Positions 1-8,688 of a stretch of 56,143 nt of DNA are shown piece by piece. How positions within the stretch are numbered: position 1 is the first letter of the stretch; each line of letters opens with the position of its first letter. Below the pieces are notes generated by a model. That model worked only from the letters and a program-made list of their open reading frames with translations, ran no database searches and was not told the origin of the DNA. A program made the position numbers and the translations under genes. Source of the stretch: Anaerolineae bacterium (GTDB lineage: Bacteria > Desulfobacterota > Desulfobacteria > Desulfobacterales > ETH-SRB1); the NCBI GenBank assembly GCA_035529315.1, contig DATKWZ010000025.1, positions 1 through 56,143 on the forward strand, read 5' to 3'.

Positions 1-229
1 TTTCCAGTGCCATGTTGTTGGCAGCGGCAAAACCTAAGTTTTTCTTATTCCGGATAATATTTACATCAGGATAATTTTGTTTAACAGCCTCCAAGCTGCC
101 ATCTGTTGATGCGTTGTCCACCAGCCATATTTCAAATGATATATTTTTTACAGTCTCATGGATTGAGCGAATACAGTCTAATAAAAGTTTTTTAGTATTC
201 CAGTTAACAATTATAATACAAACATCCAT
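1..229 (-). CDS. GT2 family glycosyltransferase, N-terminal part (cut by window edge)
   Basis: Translating the minus strand from an ATG at 229 gives an open frame to the window edge that starts MDVCIIIVNWNTKKLL and includes DNASTDGS and the phrase NKKNLGFAAANN. This is the N-terminal nucleotide-sugar binding half of a family 2 glycosyltransferase of the rhamnosyltransferase type, likely adding sugars to the LPS core or O-chain. Only about 76 residues are inside the window, so acceptor and donor cannot be judged. It is the last gene of the minus-strand LPS run and is separated from waaC by a 165 bp gap filled with ACGAA-type repeats. Confidence 0.8.
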   Translation of the reverse strand, partial: MDVCIIIVNWNTKKLLLDCIRSIHETVKNISFEIWLVDNASTDGSLEAVKQNYPDVNIIRNKKNLGFAAANNMALE

Positions 230-281
230 GCGAGATCCCAAGTAAACAATTTTGAATTTTAAATTCTCAGTTTTAAATTAA

Positions 282-392
282 TCACGAAAACACGAAAGTA
301 CGAAAACACGAAACAATGCCCGGGAATCAAATATTCTTATTTTTTGTGCTCTTGTGATATTTTTTTTATTTATTCCTTCGTGAGCTTCGTGG
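282..392. repeat. ACGAA iterated words in inverted arrangement
   Basis: Positions 282-314 iterate CACGAAA units (ATCACGAAAACACGAA and on), and 375-392 carry the opposite orientation (CTTCGTGAGCTTCGTGG). The second block begins within a few bases of the waaC stop codon. The same CACGAAGAACACGAAG word recurs at 5914-5932 and 18088-18106 and, more degenerate, near 14450 and 47450-47530. No gene is seen in 230-394. Confidence 0.7.
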
Positions 393-394
393 TT

Positions 395-1465
395 TTATAA
401 ATTACTTTTATTCTCTTTAGGTAAAAGAATTGCAGACATTACCGCGTCAAAAACCTGATCTACAGTGATCTGTTTCATGCAGTCAATTGTTTTGCACTGC
501 CTTTTAAAACAGGGGCTGCATTCCAGATCTGCCCTGATAATTGTATGGGCAGGCCCAAACGGACCGGTTCTACGCGGCGCTGTAGGTCCGAAAAGGGCCA
601 CAACAGGGGTTCCGATAGCTGCGGCCAGATGCATGGGCCCTGTGTCGGTCGAAATAATAATAGATGCTTTTTCATAAAGAGCAGCCAGTGTTTTCAGGTC
701 TGTTCTGCCGGCAAGATTGGCGGCCATGACTTTCATGTTTGAAATAATATCTTCGATCGCGTCGCTATCTTCCATGCTTCCTGTAAAAATTACATCAGCA
801 TTTGCCTGCTTGATCAGCCTGTCTGCAAGGTTTGAAAATTTCAGATTATCCCAGAGCTTTGTTTCCCATTTTGCCATTGGATTTATTGCAACAAGGAGTT
901 TCGGCGTTTTTATGCCATGTTGCATCAGCAGATCATCTGCAGCATTGTGATCCTGGTCTGAAACCGGAACATTAAATACAGCTTCACGAGAATGAATCCC
1001 TATTGATTCTAAAAGCATCATCCCCCTGATCAGAGCGTGAACCTCCATGTCAACAGGCTTAATACGTTCATTTAAGAATATATAACTGTGTTCCTGGTGT
1101 TCCATGCCTTTGTCAAAGCCGATCTTCCGCCCTCCCCTGGCCAGCCCTATTAAAACCCCGCTTTTAAGCAGAGCCTGGAAATCGAGTATAAGGTCGTATC
1201 TGGTGTCCCGCAGCTCCTTAATAAAACTACAAACTTCTCTAAGATTTTTAACACAGGATCGCCCGGCAAGCCCTTTCAGCCATGTCTTTCTTTTTGAAAC
1301 AATTATTCTGTCAAGCGCTTTATGCCCTTTGATAACGCCATGTGCCGCCTCTTCCACAAGCCATGTAATATGTGCGTCAGGATACTGTTTTCTAACAGCA
1401 TTCAGAGCAGGAAGGGTATGGATCACATCGCCGATTGCGCTCAATTTTACAATGAGTATGTTCAC
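395..1465 (-). CDS. waaC: LPS heptosyltransferase I (GT9)
   Basis: Transfers the first L-glycero-D-manno-heptose onto Kdo2-lipid A at the cytoplasmic face of the inner membrane. The 356-residue length fits GT9 heptosyltransferases. The N-terminus has KLSAIGDVIHTLPA with the catalytic-type Asp13, and the C-terminal ADP-heptose site is seen as DTGPMHLAAAIGTP near residue 274, followed by CSPCFKRQC. The start is GTG, overlapping the waaF stop by four bases (GTGA), with AAGGA about six bases upstream inside waaF, so the two are translationally coupled. Assignment to I rather than II rests on similarity of the N-terminus and could be reversed with its partner. Confidence 0.85.
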   Translation of the reverse strand: MNILIVKLSAIGDVIHTLPALNAVRKQYPDAHITWLVEEAAHGVIKGHKALDRIIVSKRKTWLKGLAGRSCVKNLREVCSFIKELRDTRYDLILDFQALLKSGVLIGLARGGRKIGFDKGMEHQEHSYIFLNERIKPVDMEVHALIRGMMLLESIGIHSREAVFNVPVSDQDHNAADDLLMQHGIKTPKLLVAINPMAKWETKLWDNLKFSNLADRLIKQANADVIFTGSMEDSDAIEDIISNMKVMAANLAGRTDLKTLAALYEKASIIISTDTGPMHLAAAIGTPVVALFGPTAPRRTGPFGPAHTIIRADLECSPCFKRQCKTIDCMKQITVDQVFDAVMSAILLPKENKSNL

Positions 1466-2508
1466 AAAAGTTCCTTTGCAACATCAAAAACCATATCAAC
1501 TTCTATCTGATCCATGCATTTGAGATGGCCTTTGGGGCATTCCGGTTTCAAACAGGGGCTGCATTCAACAGGAATCCGCACAATCCTGCTGTCTAAGCCC
1601 TTAGGCCCTGTTGTAACCGGATTTGTAGAACCGAATATGGCAATCAACGGAATATCAAGGGCAGCCGCGACATGCATCAATCCTGAATCATTTGTAATAA
1701 AAAGATTGCACATGTTTATCAAGGCTATTGCCTCTTCAAGTTTGGTTTTGCCGCAAAGGTCAACCGGCGGATGCTGCATCATCTGTGAAATTCTTCTGCC
1801 CAGTTCTCTGTCTCCCGGACCTCCAAAAAGAAGTATGCGGGCTCCAAAAACTTCATGTATTTTATCCGACAAGGCAGCGTAACGTTCCGGAAACCACTGC
1901 TTGGCAGGGCCAAAGGTGGCGCTCGGGTTGATCCCTACCAATCTGTCTGCCCTTGATACGCCATGTTCTTCCAAAATTTTTGCGGCCCGGTTTTGATATT
2001 TCTTATCTACAACAAGATCCAGCCCAGGGCCGTCTGTGTCAAGACCTATCCCGTGGAGAATACCCAGGTAATATCCGGTTTGATGCATCTTCTTGATTTG
2101 AGGCGTGCAGGAAACAGAGTGGGTCAATAAAAAACTTCTGGCATCTGTATTATACCCGATTCTACATGGAATGCCGGCAAAAAATGCGATAAGGGCGGCT
2201 TCAAAGGCGTTTTGCAGCAGGATTGCCGCATCAAACCCGTATGTTTTCAATTCCCTTGCAAGCCGCAGCTTCCCGGAAAGGCCTTTGTGTTTTTCAAAAT
2301 CATCATAAATTAGTATATTATCAATATAAGGGCTGCTTTCAAACACAGGAGCAACCCATGGCTTGGTTAATATGCTGATTTCGGCATGGGGGAAGTTTTT
2401 TCTGATTGCCCTGACAGCAGGCGTAGTCATGACAGCATCGCCGATCCAGTTGGTGGAGCGGATAAGGAGCTGTTTTATATTTTCTATTTGTATTGGTTTT
2501 ATCGCCAT
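1462..2508 (-). CDS. waaF: LPS heptosyltransferase II (GT9)
   Basis: Adds the second heptose of the inner core. The protein has 348 residues, with STNWIGDAVMTTPA at the N-terminus (Asp24 in the catalytic position) and the GT9 signature NDSGLMHVAAALDIP toward the C-terminus, then a Cys cluster CSPCLKPECP like that in its neighbour. The WIGDAVM form is typical of the heptosyltransferase II subfamily. It is directly upstream of waaC with a four-base overlap. Immediately upstream of its ATG lies one arm of the inverted repeat that encloses the GxxExxY gene, so its own ribosome site and promoter may be altered by that element; no clear Shine-Dalgarno is visible. Confidence 0.85.
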   Translation of the reverse strand: MAIKPIQIENIKQLLIRSTNWIGDAVMTTPAVRAIRKNFPHAEISILTKPWVAPVFESSPYIDNILIYDDFEKHKGLSGKLRLARELKTYGFDAAILLQNAFEAALIAFFAGIPCRIGYNTDARSFLLTHSVSCTPQIKKMHQTGYYLGILHGIGLDTDGPGLDLVVDKKYQNRAAKILEEHGVSRADRLVGINPSATFGPAKQWFPERYAALSDKIHEVFGARILLFGGPGDRELGRRISQMMQHPPVDLCGKTKLEEAIALINMCNLFITNDSGLMHVAAALDIPLIAIFGSTNPVTTGPKGLDSRIVRIPVECSPCLKPECPKGHLKCMDQIEVDMVFDVAKELL

Positions 2509-2513
2509 TTTTT

Positions 2514-2537
2514 ATAGAACACGGATGACACGGATTA
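2514..2537. repeat. Left arm of inverted repeat around GxxExxY gene
   Basis: ATAGAACACGGATGACACGG and the next four bases match, in inverted orientation, the arm at 3080-3106 with only a few mismatches. It lies just upstream of the waaF start codon. A second shared word, GATTTTCACAGAA, is present in the same orientation on both sides of the gene (about 2542 and 2999). Confidence 0.75.
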
Positions 2538-2578
2538 TACTGATTTTCACAGAACTATTTAAATAATTTCAATCCCTG

Positions 2579-2980
2579 TTATCCATCAATCTCAGCTTGC
2601 AATAAATTTTTTCTGTCATTGGTAAATATTGCCCGTTTAAATTCAGGAGTTCTACCAAAATTCAATAAAAGTCCCACCTCTTTTTCTGTCGCTTTTAAGT
2701 AATTTATTAACTGAGCCTTATGTTCTTTCTTTAAACTCTCTGCTGCTTTGAGTTCTATGATGATATTATCATCTACTATAATATCAGCGTAATAATCCCC
2801 TACCATCTTCATATCATAGTAAACTTTGACATTATGTTGCTGTGATATATTAAAACCCATTTTTTGCAACTCAATAACAAGTGCATTTTCGTATACTTTT
2901 TCCAAAAAGCCATATCCCAACACGTTATAAACCTTAAAAAAGGCCTTTATTATCTTTTCGGTTATTTCCGAATGTAACAT
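2579..2980 (-). CDS. GxxExxY protein
   Basis: A 133-residue protein of the GxxExxY family, whose function is not established. The name motif is seen as GFLEKVY (Gly24, Glu27, Tyr30), and the core IIVDDNIIIELKA resembles the D-ExK layout of PD-(D/E)XK nuclease-like folds, which is an inference. A good SD (AGGAG) precedes the ATG. It sits between the LpxL-like gene and waaF and is enclosed by an inverted repeat, so it looks like a small insertion into the LPS operon and not an LPS gene. Such genes occur in many copies with similar flanks in related genomes (general knowledge, not checked here). Confidence 0.85.
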   Translation of the reverse strand: MLHSEITEKIIKAFFKVYNVLGYGFLEKVYENALVIELQKMGFNISQQHNVKVYYDMKMVGDYYADIIVDDNIIIELKAAESLKKEHKAQLINYLKATEKEVGLLLNFGRTPEFKRAIFTNDRKNLLQAEIDG

Positions 2981-3079
2981 ATTTCTCCTTTTTTATGGAT
3001 TTTCACAGAATTATTACGTCATAATTTTCATAAAGTGCATTAAAAAATAACTTATATAACAATTCATGTTTTTTATCCG

Positions 3080-3106
3080 TAAAATCCGTGTGATCCGTGT
3101 TCTATT
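3080..3106. repeat. Right arm of inverted repeat around GxxExxY gene
   Basis: The reverse complement starts AATAGAACACGGATCACACG and pairs with the arm at 2514-2537. The TAG inside its AATAGAAC end is the stop codon of the LpxL-like acyltransferase (3102-3104), so the element begins exactly at that gene's end. Confidence 0.75.
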
Positions 3107-4007
3107 TTTTTCCTGGCCACGGGCAGTATGGTTTTGTTTTCCAGCGTTGATGAACCCAGAACCACTGGTCAGGGTGTTGACGGATAAAGTCTTCTATAAC
3201 CCTGTTATACTGCTGTGTGTTTGCTTCAATATCTTTTCTGATATCTTCTGTTTTTATTAAAGGAATTTCCGATCCGAATTCTGCCGTAAATCCTGATTTT
3301 TCACGCACTAAAAAAAGCGGGATAACAGGCGACCCTGTCCTGCGTGCCAAAAGCGCCATGCCTTTGTTTGTGCATGCCCTGTGGCCAAAAAAATCGACAA
3401 AAACCCCTTCATACCAATCAACATTCTGATCTATTAATATTCCAACAACCTTACCATGTTTCAGGCTTCGCAGAATCCTGCGCATAGATTGGGCGCTGGG
3501 AATCAATTCTGTGCCGAAACGACCTCTTATCATAGCAAATAAGCGATCCAGCAGAAAAAAATCAAGCGGCCGGTACAAGACACTGACCGGATAGCCGGCC
3601 ATGGCAATAACAATCGACAAAAGCTCCCAGTTCCCCATATGAGCAGTAAGCAGCAACACGCCCTTGCCTTTTTCATACGCATTTCTGTAATTGGACAATC
3701 CCTGGATATTAAAATGCTTTTGAAAGTCTTTTCTCTCAAGTCTCAAAGACCACCCGATCTCAAAAATAATCTGTCCGAGATTTTTGAAAACACGTCTAAC
3801 AAGAATTTTAATCTCATGCGAACTTTTTTCACGGCCAAAAGAACGTGTCAGATTGTCTATCGCTATTTTCCGATGCTTTCTGTCAGCCAGGAACAGAATT
3901 TGTCCGATAAAGTTACCCAGCTTGAATGCTGTCTTGCGCGGGATAAGGCCCAGGACTTTAAGCAGGCCGGCAAGAACTTTATATGTAATCTCTTGCAAGT
4001 TAAACAT
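3102..4007 (-). CDS. LpxL/HtrB-like lipid A acyltransferase
   Basis: Membrane-associated acyltransferase of the LpxL/LpxM (HtrB) family that transfers a secondary acyl chain from acyl-ACP onto Kdo2-lipid A. The catalytic HX4E motif is HMGNWE (His about residue 123 from the start chosen here). DQNVDW and the conserved tail QWFWVHQRWKTKP are family features. The frame is open further upstream (to 4049), but that would overlap the previous gene by 50 bases; the ATG at 4007 overlaps it by 8 and has GGGAG ten bases ahead. The stop codon lies in a repeat arm. Whether it acts as LpxL or LpxM cannot be said. Confidence 0.85.
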   Translation of the reverse strand: MFNLQEITYKVLAGLLKVLGLIPRKTAFKLGNFIGQILFLADRKHRKIAIDNLTRSFGREKSSHEIKILVRRVFKNLGQIIFEIGWSLRLERKDFQKHFNIQGLSNYRNAYEKGKGVLLLTAHMGNWELLSIVIAMAGYPVSVLYRPLDFFLLDRLFAMIRGRFGTELIPSAQSMRRILRSLKHGKVVGILIDQNVDWYEGVFVDFFGHRACTNKGMALLARRTGSPVIPLFLVREKSGFTAEFGSEIPLIKTEDIRKDIEANTQQYNRVIEDFIRQHPDQWFWVHQRWKTKPYCPWPGKK

Positions 4008-4755
4008 GCAGACCGGACTCCCAGGCCTTGGCATGCTTAAGAAAGACATACCAGGCTGAATTCATGGCAATAACAAGCCCAGGGATGCCATCTAAAAAGC
4101 CGAGTTTCCATAAATAACATTCTGCGAATTTGCCAATAGCATGAACTGCGCCTGCAAAAACAAACCAGCCCCCGGCCGGGCCGCGTTCGACAGTGTGAAT
4201 ATCTGAAAACCTGTTTATGGTTACCACGTGATCTGAAATGTTCCGGTAAACATGATGAAGAATCGGCTTAGAGAGCTGCTCTATCTTTCCATTAACAATC
4301 AGTTTTTCGTGAAGACCATCCCCTTTCCACATGCCTTTGCCCCGGCGAACAAGGCGCACCTTGCGATCAGGGTACCATCCGCCATGTTTTATCCATTTGC
4401 CAAGATACCTGGATAGTCTCGGCATGGAAAAAGCAGATACCTCCGGGCCGACATTTTTAATGGCTTGCTGTATCTCTTCTGCAAGTGGGCCTGATATTTC
4501 TTCGTCGGCATCAAGGTTCAGTATCCATTCCGATGTTGTGTAATCCATTGCAAACTGTTTCTGAGCAGCATATCCAGGCCAATTATTAAAAACCACCTTT
4601 GCTCCAAGCTTTTTGCAGACATCCTGAGTGCCGTCTGTGCTTCCGGAATCCACAACAAGTACTTCATCGGCAAATCTTACGCTCTTGAGCAGACGATTGA
4701 TCCTGTCCACTTCGTTCTTTGCAATAACTGCTATACTTAAATTTGGTTTTTTCAT
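4000..4755 (-). CDS. WaaE/KdtX-like GT2 glycosyltransferase
   Basis: A 251-residue family 2 glycosyltransferase. It starts with LSIAVIAKNEVDRI, has DSGSTDGTQD and the metal/donor motif LDADEE, and the W/Y-rich middle (KHGGWYPDRKVRLVRRG, DGLHE) typical of the WaaE/LgtF group that adds a beta-glucose to inner-core heptose or a similar sugar. It overlaps lpxK by four bases (ATGA) upstream and the LpxL-like gene downstream, so it belongs to the same operon. The sugar transferred is inferred from family only. Confidence 0.85.
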   Translation of the reverse strand: MKKPNLSIAVIAKNEVDRINRLLKSVRFADEVLVVDSGSTDGTQDVCKKLGAKVVFNNWPGYAAQKQFAMDYTTSEWILNLDADEEISGPLAEEIQQAIKNVGPEVSAFSMPRLSRYLGKWIKHGGWYPDRKVRLVRRGKGMWKGDGLHEKLIVNGKIEQLSKPILHHVYRNISDHVVTINRFSDIHTVERGPAGGWFVFAGAVHAIGKFAECYLWKLGFLDGIPGLVIAMNSAWYVFLKHAKAWESGLHV

Positions 4756-5897
4756 GATAATAGTAAAGGCTCAAGCCTGGTTTTAATAAAATCGACAAAG
4801 GGGCTTTCATCATCTCCCAGGGAAAGCTCTATGCCGACAACAACAATCTCTATGGGCCATGAAGTTTTGCCGGAAATCCGCACATAGTCCTTTTCAGTTG
4901 TGAGAATAAATTCAGCTTGAGCATTAATTGATGATTGTATGATTCTTTGCAGATCAGTTTCCGTATATTTATGGTGATCCGGAAATTCAAAAAAATCGAT
5001 CAGATCGCATTTAAGGCTTTCAACTGTTCTGCGAAAATCATCATTTCCTGCCAACCCTGAAAAGGCAACGACTCTGCGTCCATGTAACAAACCAGAATCA
5101 AAGTTCTGCAACTTGATGCCAGGCATGCTCTTTTTGTCATTTGCCGGTTTATAAAGATTCGGAACATGAAAAGACCTGAAAAACGGTCTGCCATGCGCCA
5201 GGTTTTCAATTTTATCCACAGCAGCTTGCCTGATATAATCGGAAGCAGAATCAAACCTTGTTAAAACAAATGCATCACTTCGCTTTAATGCAGAGATTGG
5301 CTCTCTTAAAATGCCCCTTGGAAGAAGATGCGCGTTGCCAAAAGGACGGCGGCAATCCAAAAGAACAATATCAATGTCTCGCTTCAGATCAAGATGCTGG
5401 AAAGCATCATCAAGCACAATAACATCAGGATCAAATTCCCTTATAGCCAGACTGCCGGCCTTGTACCTGTTTTGACCTACAACAACAGGTATGTTTTTTA
5501 TTTTTGCGGCTATCATAAATGGTTCGTCACCCGCCTTTTCAGGCTCCATGAATATAGTGTGCCCGTTGCTTACAATTCCTCCTGTTTTTTCCGCCCCCCC
5601 TTTATATCCTCTGCTGATTATGGCTACCTTATAGCCAAGGCCACTGATTATCTGTGCAACCTTGATGGTCATAGGAGTTTTTCCTGTTCCGCCAACCGTT
5701 ATGTTCCCGATAGATATTACCGCGCAGGGCAGCTTTTTTGATTTTACTATCCCTGTTTTATAGCAGAATTCTCTTAATTTTACAGCATAACCGTATGCAA
5801 GGGAAATAATAAACAAAATGGAAGCAAAAGAAAAAAAACAGGTTTTATCCTCACCTGTCATAATGCTTTCTATTTTTTTTCTGATTTTGTCTATCAT
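4752..5897 (-). CDS. lpxK: Tetraacyldisaccharide 4'-kinase
   Basis: Phosphorylates the 4' position of the tetraacyldisaccharide 1-phosphate to make lipid IVA, at the inner membrane. The protein has 381 residues, with an N-terminal hydrophobic segment (about 20-40) and the P-loop region GNITVGGTGKTP (about 64-75), followed by ISRGYKG and DDAFQH, all diagnostic of LpxK. It is followed with a four-base overlap by the WaaE-like gene. About 90 bases containing a CACGAAGAACACGAAG repeat separate it from kdtA. Confidence 0.95.
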   Translation of the reverse strand: MIDKIRKKIESIMTGEDKTCFFSFASILFIISLAYGYAVKLREFCYKTGIVKSKKLPCAVISIGNITVGGTGKTPMTIKVAQIISGLGYKVAIISRGYKGGAEKTGGIVSNGHTIFMEPEKAGDEPFMIAAKIKNIPVVVGQNRYKAGSLAIREFDPDVIVLDDAFQHLDLKRDIDIVLLDCRRPFGNAHLLPRGILREPISALKRSDAFVLTRFDSASDYIRQAAVDKIENLAHGRPFFRSFHVPNLYKPANDKKSMPGIKLQNFDSGLLHGRRVVAFSGLAGNDDFRRTVESLKCDLIDFFEFPDHHKYTETDLQRIIQSSINAQAEFILTTEKDYVRISGKTSWPIEIVVVGIELSLGDDESPFVDFIKTRLEPLLLS

Positions 5898-5913
5898 CTA
5901 ATTGCCTTTTTTT

Positions 5914-5932
5914 ACCACGAAGAACACGAAGA
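5914..5932. repeat. ACCACGAAGAACACGAAG word between kdtA and lpxK
   Basis: A single copy of the dispersed word that recurs almost identically at 18088-18106, again preceded by a short T-rich stretch and followed by an A-rich one. No gene is in the 5898-5988 gap. Confidence 0.6.
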
Positions 5933-5988
5933 TAAAATATCTTCAATAAACATATACAATCGAGCTTCGAGTATGATCAAATTTTGGG

Positions 5989-7287
5989 TTAAAGAAAACT
6001 TTTAATCACCTTCAAGGTCTTTTCAACAGCCCCTTTGTTGGCATTAAATACTTTGAAAGCCATGCTTCCCATTTCTCCGGCTTTCTGATTGTCGATCAGC
6101 AGCTCTGATACAATATTATATATGCTTTCCGCATCCTGCACAGAGCCGGCTCCACCAGAGCTTATAAGCATATCCGATATATCCGCGAAATCGCTCATGT
6201 TCGGCCCAAAGATAATCGGTCTGGAAAATGCAGCAGGCTCAAGAGGATTGTGGCCTCCGCAGCTTACAAGGCTTCCGCCCACAAAGGCTATATCCGCTAT
6301 GGCGTAAAGCGTTTTTAACGACCCTATCCTGTCAACAACGATCACATCCTGCCCGGTCTTTTTTTCTTCAAGCTCAGCCATTGTAACCGCAAAAAAACCC
6401 GCTGATTTACAGATTCGGCATACTGATTTGGCTCGATCCGGATTTCTGGGGACAATAATAAGGATAAGATCAAGATATTCCTTTTTTAGTCTTGAAAAGG
6501 CGTCAAGCAGTATTGCCTCTTCTCCGTAATGCGTGCTTCCTGCGAGCAGGATCTTTTGAGACGGATTAACAAGCAAAGATTGTCTTAATTTATTTATTTC
6601 TTCACGTCCGACAGAATCGTATTGCCGGTCAAATTTTATATTTCCGGTTATTGTTATCCTGCCCGGCGGAATCCCTAAAAGGCTGAAGCTATGGGCGTCT
6701 TTCAAAGACTGAACGCAAATTTTTGAAAAGGATAAAAAAAGTTTTTTAAAAAAGAATAAAAACCGTTTGTATCCAAAATATGATTTTCTTGAAAGCCTTG
6801 CGTTTACAAGGATCACAGGAACATTGCGCTTTTTCATTTCAAACATAAAATTCGGCCATATATCAGACTCAACAATAATAACAATGGCCGGCTCAACCTT
6901 TGTGGCAATATGTTTTATTGAAATCAGCAAATCATAGGGAAAGAAAAATATTGCATCTGCATTTTCCTTTAAAAGATTATTTGCTATTTCAAACCCTGTT
7001 TTTGTGGAAGCTGAAAAAACAATATCCTGATGTTTAAAACAGCTCTTTAATTCTTTAACCAGAGGAACTGCGGAAAGAACCTCGCCCACGGAAAGGGCAT
7101 GTACCCATATCGGTCTGTTGTGAGGATGATATGATCTGTTTTGTCTTATGCGTTCCGGAAGAGGCATAAGCCCCAGCCTGTACAGAACCGTTTTTCGTCT
7201 TTTATCGGTTGCGAGCACAAGCGGAATTATCAGAGGAAGCCCAATGGTAATTCCTGCTGCAAGAAGAATATTATATAAAAGAATCAT
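5989..7287 (-). CDS. kdtA: 3-deoxy-D-manno-octulosonic acid (Kdo) transferase
   Basis: Adds Kdo from CMP-Kdo to lipid IVA. A single N-terminal membrane anchor (ILLAAGITIGLPLI) is followed by the first Rossmann half with the catalytic HALSVGEVLSA motif and a C-terminal half with AGSTHYGEE and the conserved GGHNPLEPA. The frame is open to a TTG at 7305, but those six extra codons are made of AAGTGCC-type repeat DNA; the ATG at 7287 gives the usual N-terminus. Whether one or two Kdo residues are added cannot be read from sequence. Confidence 0.93.
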   Translation of the reverse strand: MILLYNILLAAGITIGLPLIIPLVLATDKRRKTVLYRLGLMPLPERIRQNRSYHPHNRPIWVHALSVGEVLSAVPLVKELKSCFKHQDIVFSASTKTGFEIANNLLKENADAIFFFPYDLLISIKHIATKVEPAIVIIVESDIWPNFMFEMKKRNVPVILVNARLSRKSYFGYKRFLFFFKKLFLSFSKICVQSLKDAHSFSLLGIPPGRITITGNIKFDRQYDSVGREEINKLRQSLLVNPSQKILLAGSTHYGEEAILLDAFSRLKKEYLDLILIIVPRNPDRAKSVCRICKSAGFFAVTMAELEEKKTGQDVIVVDRIGSLKTLYAIADIAFVGGSLVSCGGHNPLEPAAFSRPIIFGPNMSDFADISDMLISSGGAGSVQDAESIYNIVSELLIDNQKAGEMGSMAFKVFNANKGAVEKTLKVIKSFL

Positions 7288-7311
7288 AAAGTTACAAGTG
7301 CCCAAAGTATG

Positions 7312-7371
7312 TTAAAGTGCTTAAAGTTAAGGAATGCGCCTCAGGCGTACCACAAACTTTAGGCACTTTAA
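7312..7371. repeat. 60 bp palindromic AAAGTGCCTAAAG element
   Basis: The outer arms TTAAAGTGCTTAAAGTT and AACTTTAGGCACTTTAA are inverted copies, and the centre has an inner hairpin GCGCCTCAGGCG. It fills the gap between the lptG stop codon (starting at 7373) and the kdtA start. Relatives are at 8456-8640 and 48995-49036. Confidence 0.75.
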
Positions 7372-7372
7372 T

Positions 7373-8449
7373 TTAATCACTATTTAATAATATAAGCGCG
7401 CCAAAACATAAAAAAATAAGGTTTGCAGCCCATGCGGCAATAACAGGAGGAAGCATTTCTCCATATCCAAGCGATATGCAAAAGCTATAAGATATCCAAT
7501 AAAGAAATGCTATTCCTATGCCTAATGCAATGATGAGGGGCAGGCCCTCCTTGATTTTTCCTCTTACAGCAATACCTGTGCCCATCATGCACATAATAAT
7601 GCAAACAAAAGGAAAAGCTGTCTTGGCATAAAGGTCCACCCTGTAACTTGTAGCGTCATATCCTTCTGCTTCAATCTTTCTGATATATGAGATCAGCTCC
7701 TTGAAACTCATATCTTCCGATTTTTTTATAACCCTCATTAAATCATCAGGCATAAAATCCAACTTCTCAATAATCTTTTCATGAAAGCTTATCTTATAGT
7801 TATTATCTTTCTTATTAAGATTTTGCTGCGCTACATCATACAGGCACCATCTGTTTTGAATAAAAACACCTTTTTTTGCGTCAACCCTTCTAATAAGCCT
7901 GAAATCTACGTCAAAATAATTGATAGTAACCCCGAATATAGCGCTGTTTGCAGAATTGTAGTGTTTTATGTGCGTTATCGTGCAATTACCCTTAATCCAG
8001 ATATCTTTTTCCTTTGATATTACCGCGGATTCTTTTCTGACATCTTTCAGCCATATTTTGTTAGCATGTTCCATACTTACCGGAACAATTACTTCTGACA
8101 GGAAAAAAAGAAATGCGCTAAATATTATTCCCAATAAAATTACCGGTGTTAAAAAATAATAGGTGCTTATGCCGCTGCTTTTTAAAGCAACCAGTTCATT
8201 ATTTTTAGTCATCAGGCCAAAAACAATCAACACTGCAAGCAGGATGCTGAGCGGAATTATCTGGGCGACAATAAATGGTATCTTTAATATTAAATAGGAA
8301 AAGGTCTTTGAAAGAGAAAGACCTGCTTCCATAAAATTATCTACCTTTTCGAAAAAATCGACAGCAACATAAATGCCTACAACCATTATTAGAATGATTG
8401 CAAAGTATTTGAGGATTTCTCTGGTCAAATATTTATATATTATCGGCAT
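7373..8449 (-). CDS. lptG: LPS export permease LptG
   Basis: One of the two membrane subunits of the LptB2FG transporter that extracts LPS from the inner membrane. The protein has 358 residues: two N-terminal TM segments, a third near KSSGISTYYFLTP, a periplasmic jellyroll-like domain of about 170 residues, and three C-terminal TM segments. The NNELVALKSSGIS coupling-helix motif is seen. It lies next to lptF, as usual; lptB, lptA and lptC are not in the window. Assignment as G rather than F follows the NNELVALK form and the IKEGLPLIIALGIGI C-terminal segment. Confidence 0.9.
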   Translation of the reverse strand: MPIIYKYLTREILKYFAIILIMVVGIYVAVDFFEKVDNFMEAGLSLSKTFSYLILKIPFIVAQIIPLSILLAVLIVFGLMTKNNELVALKSSGISTYYFLTPVILLGIIFSAFLFFLSEVIVPVSMEHANKIWLKDVRKESAVISKEKDIWIKGNCTITHIKHYNSANSAIFGVTINYFDVDFRLIRRVDAKKGVFIQNRWCLYDVAQQNLNKKDNNYKISFHEKIIEKLDFMPDDLMRVIKKSEDMSFKELISYIRKIEAEGYDATSYRVDLYAKTAFPFVCIIMCMMGTGIAVRGKIKEGLPLIIALGIGIAFLYWISYSFCISLGYGEMLPPVIAAWAANLIFLCFGALILLNSD

Positions 8450-8455
8450 AAAGCA

Positions 8456-8640
8456 ATTAAAGTGCCTAAAGTTAAGGAATTCTGCCTATTTTAAAACTCG
8501 CCCAGGCGTTATACATCAGCCGGGGTAGTAGATAGTGTCGGGTCTGGGTCATGGTTGTGGCATTGGGGTTATCAATTAGCACGCCGAAGGCGTACCACAA
8601 TTTTAGGCACTTTAGCTCACCTTAGGCACTTTAGGCACTC
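8456..8640. repeat. AAAGTGCC element with internal extra sequence
   Basis: The left end ATTAAAGTGCCTAAAGTTAA (8456 on) and the right part CGCCGAAGGCGTACCACAAT then TTTTAGGCACTTTAG match the two halves of the compact element at 7312-7371. Here about 110 bp of other sequence sits between the halves, and the right end iterates TTAGGCACTTTAGG. It occupies most of the 239 bp lptF-lptG gap, where no gene is seen. Confidence 0.7.
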
Positions 8641-8688
8641 ATATCAGCACCGAATGTGCGCTAAGTTCAGTGGGCTAATGTGCTATGC

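Noticed and set aside
1104-1523. Plus-strand open frames opposite waaC/waaF and many similar antisense frames across the window
   Set aside because: They lie opposite genes with clear family motifs, have no family motifs themselves and low-complexity shadow composition.
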